This document shows, piece by piece, positions 24,395 through 35,500 of a stretch of DNA of 64,000 bases. A program made the position numbers and the translations under genes. The notes under the pieces were generated by a model that worked only from the letters and a program-made list of their open reading frames with translations, made no database searches and was not told the DNA's origin. The stretch covers positions 40,842,770-40,906,769 of the forward strand of contig JAAONU010000014.1 of the NCBI GenBank assembly GCA_012932295.1. The letters run 5' to 3'. The stretch comes from Cyclina sinensis. Lineage: Eukaryota; Mollusca; Bivalvia; Venerida; Veneridae. Numbering within the stretch: the first letter of the stretch is position 1; each line of letters begins with the position of its first letter.

Positions 24395-25514
24395 TTGTAG
24401 TGTCCTTAGAACGTGATTATAATACATTTCAGACCATTTTTCTGTTTCTAATATCCGTTGCTAACTTAAGGCTGCTAGGCTGCCAGGCTGCTACTTTCAC
24501 ATTCCAGCAGCCTAGAAATAAGGTAAAGTTTTTAGTTTTATTTCATATTCAATAACCTTGTAGTGTCCTTAGAACGTGATTATAATGCATTTCAGACCAT
24601 TTCTCTGTTTCTTATATCCGTCGCTAACTTAAGGCTGCTAGGCTGCCAGGCTGCTACTTTCACATTCCAACAGCCTAGAGATAAGGTGAAGTTTTAAGTT
24701 TCATTTCATATCCAATAAGCTTGTAGTGTCCTAAGAACGTGATTATAATGCATTTCAGACCATTTCTCTGTTTCTAATATCCGTCGCTATATTAAGGCTG
24801 CTAGGCTGCCAAGCTGCTAGGCTGCTACTTTCACATCCCAACAGCCTAAAAATAAGGTGAAGTTTTAAGTTTCATTTCATATCCAATAAGCTTGTAGTGT
24901 CCTAAGAACGTGATTATAATGCATTTCAGACCATTTCTCTATTTCTTATATGCGTCGCTAACTTAAGGCTGCTAGGCTGCTACTTTCAAATTCCAGTAGC
25001 CTAGAAATAAGATGAAGTTTTAAGTTTCATTTCATATCAAATAAGCTTTAAGTGTCCTCAGAACGTGATTATAATGCATTCCAGACCATTTCTCTGTTTC
25101 TAATATCCGTCGCTAACTTTAGGCTGCTAGGCTGCTGGGGTGCTACTTTTTACATTCCAGCAGCCTAGAAATAAGGTGAAGTTTTAACTTTTAAGTTTCA
25201 TTTCATATCCAATAAGCTTGTAGTGTCCTTAGAACGTGATTATAATGCATTTCAGACCATTTCTCTGTTTCTAATATCCGTCGCTAACTTTAGGCTGCTA
25301 GGCTGCTACTTTCACATTCCAGCAGCCAAAAAATAATGTGAAGTTTTAAGTTTCATTTCATATCAAATAAGCTTGTAGTGTCCTTAGAACGTGATTATAA
25401 TGCATTTCAGACCATTTCTCTGTTTCTTATATCCGTCGCCAACTTAAGGCTGCTAGGCTGCCAACTTCAGGCTGCTAGGCTGCCAGGCTGCTAGGCTGCC
25501 AACTTCACGGACAT
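24395..25514 (-). repeat. right arm satellite array, inverted relative to the left arm
   Basis: About seven units of the left-arm satellite lie in reverse complement. Markers such as 'tagtgtcc' recur at about 163-base spacing (near 24,398, 24,561 and 24,724). The array ends with the fine 'ggctgctaggctgcc' repeats and the terminal CTTCACGGACAT. Confidence 0.95.
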
Positions 25515-25523
25515 TCGATATAA

Positions 25524-27095
25524 AAGGTTATAGACAGGCTAAACACACGAGTAAATATCAATCTTTAATAATTTGAATTTTACTCCGCTCATTTTCACTT
25601 TTCACTCCAATTTTAATATTTCAAAACTTAATTGTGCTAGACATTCATACTGAGCAAATATAATTTACCTTCATGTGTATGCCCTTATAAACAGGGCTAA
25701 TTAAAAGTTCTTCAGATATGTGTACATATTTACAGAAGTTTTTGGATAGATTTCATATACTTGTTAGCTGATTGAGACTAACACACACGAAAGTTTAAAT
25801 AGTCAATCAAGTACAAACAGTAAACCATTTAAATCAGTTTAATATTTACGAAAGTTTAGACAGTCTGCACCATTAATGCATTTTGACTTAAGTGACACAT
25901 TTGGTAGCGTCTGTCTTTTCATGACGCAAATTTATATTTATTTAATGTTTACATCAAGGATTTACAATTCTTCATATTAAACTGTAAAAATTGATTTTCG
26001 TTAAAACGAAAACGTAAAACATATAAATATATATTTTTATATAAAAAGCACGCATAAATCCGTTAAAGAATCATTGAAGATTTTACGGAAATCAATATTA
26101 TGTTGTCACGTGAGTATCCTTAGAGTCTAATTGCAGCCAGTAATAATTTGAAGAAAACTCCGGGTATAAAACGCTCGCATACCATCATCGGAATAGAAAA
26201 TTTGTCTTTTTTTTTTCAGACTATCACTGATCAGCTATTTTCATCGATGGATAAATACTATTTTTATTGTTAAACAGTTTTATATACCTACGGTTTATAA
26301 AGGATTTGTTTTTTCAAAATACGAAGTTGAAAGTTTAAAATCTGTTTGCGTAAAAATTGGAGTTATTGAACCTGTATTAGAACCCGTATTAGAAGGTAAA
26401 GAGGGTAAGGTAAGTCTGCCTTTATTTGTTCAAATAATTTAATTTACAATACATTGGTTTCTTTTTCTCATCATACTCAATATCCAAAATGACATTAATA
26501 TATTGCCAGTTTTGTGTAGGTATAAAAAGCCTAAAACACTGGCTACAACATTGTATAGTAATAGAAACGTGACATGTATTTTAATGTCAATACGATACTT
26601 AGATTTTAATCATAAGGCGTAGTTTTGCACACTTACATTGAAAAACAAGAAACAAATGCATGAGTGTGCCCTTAAAATAGAACGGACTTTATTAAATGAC
26701 AATCATAACAAATTGTCAGGTCAGAGTACAAAGGACTTTTCAGGAAGTAAAAGATAGGTAAAATAGATTTATTTCATCAAGTTATAAGTAGTTTTGTATA
26801 TTCTTAACTTCTTCTTGTATGAATAATTCATTTATCAAAATATTTTGAATGTATATTCAGTGTTTTTATTATTATCTTTATTATTATTATTAGTAGTAGT
26901 ATAATGTGGAAACAGGAAAAGTTTGTACCACATTATTACAGCAGTTTTATTTCATAAGTTTAATAATCATTTGTATTGAAACTGTAAGCAAATGATTTAC
27001 ATTGTCAGTGGGTATCACGTGGTATAGGCTATAGTGAGACCTGCTTTACTGAGGTCCGAGAAAAAAATTCGAAAATAAGTGATTATAACGCGGAT
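25524..27095. other. AT-rich DNA with a TTA tract, no gene seen
   Basis: A short (TTA)n stretch lies near 26,878-26,905. No exon-like frame was recognised. Confidence 0.5.
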
Positions 27096-27595
27096 GAATG
27101 AAATATGACATTAAATAATAAGTGGATATATTGTTCTTCAAATGTCGGAGAAACAAAATGGTTCAAAAAAACGACAGAGAATTTACCAGAAACAGAATAT
27201 CACTTTTTACTTGTATGTCCAAAATATCGTGATTTAAGAAGGAAATACTTTAAAAATTATTATTGTCATTGGCCAAGCATGCAGAAATTCGAACAGCTTA
27301 CGTCCAATCTGTCAATATATCTATTATGCTGTGAAATTATGAGTATCATAATAATGATAAAAGTTTTATTGTAGTAACTGCATATATTATTATGTAAATG
27401 GATATTGTACCATTGAAATATTGTAATCCCAACTACGTACAACTTAAATTTGATTTTTAATACGTACACTATTATATACTCGTCTGTTAAATTTCTTGCA
27501 TATATCTATACCCTTATTTCATTACTTCTGTTAATAGGTTAAAGTAATGTAATTTTGCTTTATACCAAATAAACTTTTAAAACTTTAAAACTTTG
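27096..27595 (+). pseudogene. 3' end of a LINE-type retrotransposon (reverse-transcriptase tail)
   Basis: The frame 27,105-27,374 has the 'ETEYHFLLVCPKYRDLRRKY' phrase seen at the extreme C-terminus of many non-LTR retrotransposon ORFs. A short 3' UTR follows, ending in 'aaacttttaaaacttt' repeats near 27,570-27,595. It is a 5'-truncated dead copy. Assignment to a LINE clade is not possible from this piece. Confidence 0.65.
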
Positions 27596-27849
27596 AATTA
27601 AGCAGACGACAGAAACGTGTTTTTGCTACTTATATTTTATTTTTAGTATTTATATAGTACTGGAAATACTCTCTGTTTCAGGGATAAAACCATCGAAAAT
27701 GGAAAGGAAATTGAAACAAAATACTTTCATTTGACTATTGGACATATACGAGTGGACATATACATGTTGGACGTATACGAGTGAACATATGTAGTGCAGC
27801 TGCAGAAAATAGCCATTGTGAAATTTAACGTTTCTGCTATTTAAGGAAC

Positions 27850-29537
27850 ATGTACCGTCAGCGTGTAGCATCAGCCTCGTTTTGGATTTATTATACTATA
27901 GCTGTCGTCTGTATGACCGCCTTTGTTCAAGCCTCTAATGAAACAATGTGAGTAAACTTTAAAAAAGTCCTTTTGTAAGACAAACACAATTTGCATTCAC
28001 GCTTTCTCTCATTTATTGCAATTTCTCAATCAACATCTGTAGCGTTTGTTTTGATGATTCTCAAATAAGAAATATTATGTTCTGCATTAAGGGGGACTCT
28101 TGACTTATAAGTAAAGGCGCCGTGTTTATAAATGGTACCGGGGTTAGTTTTTTTGCCTATAGTGTTCAGGGCATGTTCTGCCGAAGCAAGTCAGTGGGTT
28201 ACAAGCTAATTAAAATATGATTACCCATTGTCTAAACGACTCACGTTTGGCATATAATCAAATGATACTAGGAAATAAATGTGCCGATAGTAGCCCTGAT
28301 TTTATTTTAAAATGACCCGTCTCTTCGAACGTTGACCATAAATTAATAGGTACAGATTTTGATATAGTCTATTTAATGTTCTAGCCTTCTGTTAATGTCT
28401 AACTACAGGTCTACAGTTCTGGCATCAATATTTAACGGCTATGACAAAAAGCTCCCGCCGAAGTACGATAGAGGTATGCTACGACTTTATTTTTTTATTT
28501 TTATAGTCGTAGAAAAGCATAATGTGTAGGATAATTATGTATAGTGAGAACAGATTCTTATTCATAATAAAACTCAAATATAAAATCGGGAGAAAAGCTG
28601 ATATTCTTGTATATGGTGATAAATACATAGAGGATATTTGTTTTTTTTTGTGGAAGATGAGAATTTATTTCATCGAGTGAACACCATATGTGATATTTTC
28701 ACGAGTGGCGCAGCCATATGGTGTTCACGAGATGAAATAAATTCCCATCTTCCACTAAAAAACAAACAAATTTTCTTTTTATTTTATGCCAACACGTCAA
28801 AAATGGGTATTTTATGACATTTTTACTCAGGGCCTTCAATAAATTCCCCATGGTGAGCCCCAAATCAGTTAATGCGTACTTTGGTCAAACCGTTACTCCG
28901 CACAAAAAAAGTGCAGACAATCTCCAATACATATGATAAATTTACTTCTGCTGAAATAAACTGAATAAACTTTCATCAAATAACATTTATTTTTCTCTAC
29001 ACAGTTTATCAATATTTATTGAATTTTAGCCATAAATACTTTAATTATAAAAGCGGATTAATACCGAGTAATATTCAATCAATTGAATTGAAAGTCGGCC
29101 ATATTGGATATTGTCCATGTGAGTTATGTAAACAAATCAGACATTTTAAATAATTTATGGCGAATTTCATCATTGTTCACAACTAGTTAGGCTCAGGAAT
29201 TCAATATTATAACTGGATTTAACAAGGTAAATAAATTTCACTCGCTGTCACTGTCTGAAATACAGCGGATTCTCTTGTATTTACGTGGTGGGGAAAAGTA
29301 GTTCCGGCACAAACAGTGGATTATCAAAATGGTAATTTCACTGATTCAAAACAGTGGATTATCACTTTTATCTCACTGATATTTCCCTTTTTTTCATTGG
29401 TAGGCATAAAATAAATCAAAATAATATGAAAGTCATAAAGATTATTTGCTACAAGAAATAACTTTAAAGAAACATATTCGGCTTTGGTGGGGAATTGCGC
29501 AGTAACTTTTGAACTACATTTCTTTTACAGTTTGCAT

Positions 29538-29574
<37 letters not shown>

Positions 29575-32500
29575 CAATGCAATGATTAAAAATATTAAAT
29601 ATTTATTATAGGCGGTTTAGGCAGCTTCGGCAAAATAAAAAAGGAGAGTGTTCTGTTCTGTTTGGCTTAAAAACATCGTTTGATCATGAATATTTTGGTA
29701 ACTATACTTTTCATCTTATGTTTTGTTAATTTCATTCAGCAGGTTTTGACAGACAGGTAGAGGTCGTAATCAATATCTTTGTCAATTCCATGTACTCCAT
29801 CAACGAGGCCAACATGGTAAGTGCTTTATTTTCTCGAGGTTTCCATAATTCTTTTTTTATCTATTTACTTATTTTTTTATTATTTTTTTTTGTGTGTGTG
29901 GGGGGGGGGGGGGTTAAGTGGATGGAGGGTCGGAGATGATGGGTGTGGGGTGGGGGGGGGTGTATGTATAGATATCTTAATACAAACAATAGGTCGAGAA
30001 TCCTTTGCAGAGAGATGAATAAGACATTAATACATACAAATATATGAGCGAACCATCAACGGTTATATTTGTAGGTTGTCTTTGTAACCTTGTCCCAATT
30101 ATATTTTTTATTTTATATTTCTTAAGTCCTGCCATACACGATCAGACAATCCGGGATTTTTCCGCAGCCTACTTGAAGAACATGGTTGCATCCAAATTTA
30201 TTTTTTTTCTCCAGATAAAAATAAATAGATTTTTTTCTTGAAAATGGGAAAATGCAAGAATGTTATTACTAGTCATGAGTTTACTGTTGATAAATTGTTG
30301 TATATCACAGCGATCGCAAGCTACAGACCTTACGCAAGTATATGTTCGCTTGACCATCTAAATAAATTACATGTAAAATAAATATTTATCCTGAGATATC
30401 ATCTTTCATTCCTGTACTATTTCTAAACGAGAACTGTGAAAAGATGCGTCATCTCATATATATGTGCATGTGAATATTTGATAAAATTAATAAACCATGT
30501 TTAAACTAAAGGATCGAGCAATAAATGTTAACTGCCACAAGAAATCATGTTTCTTTAATTTATTCAGTTTTCTTTGCTCCAAGTCGCTAGATATTATGTT
30601 AATTAAGATTAAGATCGAACTTTGCAGACACCTGCTTTTTTTTTCTTTTGAGCTACTAACACTCATTAACCAAATGTTTTGTTAGGATTATTCCATGAGT
30701 ATTTTCTTAAGAGGACGTTGGATGGATGAAAGACTGAAGTACAAAAATGTTGAAAATATGACAAGACTGGAACTGGATAAATCCCTTTTCGATGCCGTTT
30801 GGATGCCGGATATTTACATACTGAACGAGAAGTCTTCAGATTTTCATGAGGTGACGGTACCAAACAAATTGATACATGTATATCCGGATGGGGCGGTTCA
30901 GTACAGTGCAAGGTGGGTGCTGCATGCTACGCACATGTAAAAGCAAAATTTCAGAAAAACATGTCCTTGACCTTCCCCAAATTTCTTTTTCCCCTTTAAT
31001 TATTACCTTATTATCATCATCATCATCATCATCTATCATTAAAACTTTCATAAATACAAATTATTTCATTAATAATGTCATTATCATCGTCATAAAAGTA
31101 ATAATAATAATAATACTATTATTATTATAATCTTAATTATTATTTTTATTATTATAATTATCATTATCATTATTGTTATTATTATTATTATTATTATTAT
31201 TTCATCATCATCATCATCAAGATGGTTCTTTTTTCATTTTAACTACATTTCATTTCACTTTATACACTCAGACACTAACAAAAACTTCTCCCTTAAAAAC
31301 ACCATTTCCCGTTTTTTCCACAAAGATTACGCAGTTAAAGTTTTAGAGTAATGTGTCGCTAAAAAGCATAAAATGTCCATTACAAGGTTCACATGAATTT
31401 TTAAACGGAATTCGTTTGAAGAAAAACGATGAACCATCTTCCTTGTAAGCACTATAAATAATTCAGAGTAATTTATCGTTAAACTTAAATGATCACTTTT
31501 ACTAAGTTCTCGGGACCCATGAATGATCAAATACATGCGAATCGACCATGAATGCAACAGTCTGTTCTTCTTGTGCCTTTGTTGTTAGACGCTTAGATCA
31601 AGCAAGCGTCGCTTTGGTAATGACCATGCCTCCCAGCAATAGTGTGCACCCGGTAACTCTCCAGACGCTTTACTTCGTAAATGCAACGATACTTTGATCA
31701 TGATCTTGTAAATGCTCTTTGTACGGTCAAGGGACACATCAGTTTCACCTACTGAACCATGATAATTATGTAATAACTACGACGCATCATTTCATTCACT
31801 GCTTATTATTTTGGTCTGATATACAATACTTCGCTTTGAACAAGATGTCTTTACTTGCTATATTAGGGCCAAAGGGTATTTTAGTCCTGCCGGCAGTTAT
31901 ACCCTCTTTTAGATACACAGGCTTCTTATACCCTTTTGTTTTCTGTTGTATGCTTTGATCTGATATGACCATGATGACTTTGTTTTTTTCAGAGTTACAG
32001 GGTCATTTTCCTGCCTTATGCACCTTCAGAAGTATCCGTTTGACACACAGTCTTGCCATTTTGAAGTAGAAAGTTGTAAGCATTTTTGAGATGTCTGTCT
32101 TTCAGTTGGGACATTTGTTTCTATTTCACTCGTGGTTTAAATGTTTTCAAACATATCTTTTAAATATTATCATTTGTTTAAATACATTACATATTTTCAT
32201 CAAGGTCAATATTTGGTTCAAGATCCATTATTTTTTCATTCGAAAGCGGAAGCATCTCACGTAACAAAGGCACCAAGATCCACCTGGCCTTATTTTTAAT
32301 ATTCTTTTGGAAAAAAGATAAGGACATCTTTTCATTACATAAAGATCAGAATTAATGATTTTCACCTTATCCATTTAAAGAAAAAGACTTTAATGTACAA
32401 TTGCAGATGGTCACAGTACAGAAACAATGAAGTTTGTCTGGAGTGAGAACGCGGTGACGCTGGCAAAGAACATAGAGTTTCCTCAGTTTACTATACAGAA

Positions 32501-35500
32501 AATAAGCCCATACAGTTGTGAGAAAGACTATTTTGGAAGTAAGCATACTGTTGTTTTTATCTCATTACAGTTCAGACGAATTCAGGGCAGACTTGGTCAG
32601 GGTAGGGGTAGGGCTTGAGAAGGGAAGGGATTTGTTTTCGTCGCTTTAAATAACAGTATTTCTTACAAAAGCTTAAACAGTGACTTCAATAGATCTACAA
32701 CTTTAGCCGTGGCACACGCGAAGAGACAAAAATAGATTTTCTGTCCTGCACAAAATGTTAACTTCCAAAGCGGAGACTATATTTCGCTTAGTTCCTTCTA
32801 CTAAAGTTGAAAAATGTTGTATTTCTTATTTTGTATTGATATTGGTATAATATTATCATTAGTTCTAATCAGAATGGAGACTTATTAAGGGCTGGGCAAA
32901 TTGTTTGAAGAGCTTCAAAGCTTAGAAATAGTTTATTTACCTCTTTATAGGTGGAATATTGACAAGCCTTTATTCATGTTTGTGTAAATTAGTTTTTTTT
33001 AAGTTATAGAATTTATGATAAAGCATTTTATAGGTATCGAACCTAATTTGATTAGATAATTATAACTTTGATGTAGTCTCTTTGATAATTGATGGTAAAA
33101 ACATTACGCTAATTGTCAGTAAGATTAAAGACGGGCACGATAGTTCCAGTACATTAAGAATATGAAAAATATCGGAGGGAGCGGGAGTGAGAAGCGTGCT
33201 CCCATTCTGTACTAAAAGGTGGCCCTACATCTTATCATAAATCAAACACTAATGGGCAATCTTTTCAGATAAAATACCCCTAAGAGTCTTGTTAACGGAT
33301 AAGAGATCATAGCATATGCTTTTTAATTGAAAATTGATACACTTTTAAAAACATATTTCCCATGTGACACTTAATTCAAAGTATTTCGTAACAAGAAAAG
33401 AGATAAATCTTTCTGATAAAATCAAATCAATATTCTTCAAGGAACTGTAATCTGCTATCTGAAAAAAATAACGACCGAAAAACCTTCCTCCATTTTTATT
33501 CTGTTTTGTTTTTTGTACGCTTACCATTTCCATTATGTTTTTATAAAAGAGCAAAAATTATTTTGGGTAAAGAAATTATGCGTATATAAATTTTCCTTAT
33601 TTGTTTCAGGTACAAATCTGTGCGCATATTTTACTTATTTGTTTTTGGTACAAATCTATGCGTTTTTGTCTTCCTTTTCTTTTCAGTTGTGTACCCTTGC
33701 ATTGGTGTCAGGTTTGTTCTGATACGGAATTATGCGTATTATCTTGTACAAATCTATGTACCCAGTGTACTTATTGTGATCTTGTCCTGGGTGAATTTCT
33801 GGCTCGACTGTACGTCAGTTCCGGCTCGAATCTCCCTTGGGCTTCTCACGGTCCTTACTATGACAACTCAAAGTGCCGGTGCTAGAGCTAACCTACCACG
33901 TGTTTCTTATGTAAAGGTAAGACAACAGACCAAATCGAGGGGTGGATATAAAGCGCTATACAACAAAGAAGCAGATAGCTGTTTTTTGCATTCACCCCTC
34001 GAAACAGACAAACTTACAAACTAATTTAAAGTCTGTAATTTCTTTGTCGCTTTCATATAGAAATATGGCCAGGTTTTCTTTAATAGCATTTAACTTTAAA
34101 CGGTTAACTGAGAGATATCTCATAAAATGACTAAATCATTGAAAATTTAAAGTTATTGCACATAAAAAATGTACAAAACTCTGAAGATTGTGAACCAGAA
34201 GATCTTTACTATATTTTTGATATACACGTACAAAAAATGACTGTGTTGGGACAAAGTATAGCATACAGTACACGATAAGCAACCAACAATATTGTCTAGT
34301 TAATTACCTGAAGTAAGTCGTGCACAGACAATGTATATGTTGTAATACAACACTTCGAATATCATGAGGGAATTTAATTAAACTGTGTGCCACGGGCATC
34401 TTAAAATAACTTTAATCTTTAAAGTCGCGAAAAGTCTGTTAATTTAATTAAAATCAGAAAGTTGAAGAACATAAGAAGGTAAGCGCATAGAAGCACTAAA
34501 AACCGTACTTTTAACTACATGTAGTCTGATGTGTATGATGGCTGATTCTGTCATGTCGTTGTAGCGTGTCGGTGGGCTGTGAAGGTCGCAAACACGCCAA
34601 CCTATGCTTTCTTTCGGCACATTGGCGATTATTTGTCGTTCTGCCATTTTTGCGCCTTTAATGTGCACCGACACACAGGCACGACTTGGCAGAAACTAGC
34701 TCGCGTAGCTGTATTATACTTAAGCCAATACAAGTGTCAACGCGATTATTTTTGAAGAATTGTACAGTGAAAGCTATTCCACCATTGATTGAATATTGTG
34801 CATTAAAAACATTTTCTTTTCAATAATGTTTTAGAAAATGATTTTTTCCAGGCAATAGATGTTTATATGGCGACATGTCTGGCTTTTGTCTTTCTCGGCT
34901 TGCTCGAGTTTGCTTACGTTAACGTGTTGACACGTGTGGAAAGTAGAAAACCCAGGGAAAAGGCGCAGACGATAAAGAATGGTGACGGTGCTAAAAATGT
35001 AAAACTTGCCAATGGGAAAGAAGAGAAACTGTATAAAGAAACAGATACTGAAGATGTATGTAGATCAAAACTGCCTAGCTTCGTGCAGATAATTTCAATC
35101 AGAGCATTTGTGAGCATTTGGGGTCGCATCATACCCTTACTGTAAAAGTTCAAAGCCCATATCTTTTACATTTCTGCATATATACCTTAGGGCATCAAGA
35201 GACTACGCGTGCGACTAAATCAATATAAGGATGGTTTGACGTTTTGCTTCGGTAAATATCTGCATATCTGCTTCGGTCTTTTAGTACAGTCTCAAGAAAT
35301 CAGAACTGCAGATGAGGCTGGTTTAATTAATATACTACTCAAAATTTGTTAAAGATCACTTTGTTTTCCATGTGCCGATGTTATGTATAAGAGTGGAATT
35401 GAATATAAACTATTTTTAGCAATTTTCACTATTTTTAAAGGTATTAAACAATTATAATATTGAAAGCAACAGCTTATTGAAGTGTAACGCATGCAAGGAT

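Larger units (their letters stand above)
19466..25523. mobile_element. 6.04-kb foldback-like DNA transposon with 9-bp target duplication
   Basis: The element body is 19,475-25,514. It is flanked by a perfect 9-bp direct repeat TCGATATAA (19,466-19,474 and 25,515-25,523). The termini are inverted: both start ATGTCCGTGAAGTTGGCAGC when read inward, and the first 68 bases differ at one position by my count. Each arm continues as a tandem array of a 163-171-bp satellite in opposite orientation (left to about 22,165, right from about 24,395). The ~2.2-kb centre holds no recognisable transposase, only an exon-like frame, a truncated SINE and a Tc1 fragment. Long inverted repeats made of tandem units plus a 9-bp target duplication are features of Drosophila Foldback elements and Mutator-like elements. 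Assignment to that group is inference. Confidence 0.85.
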
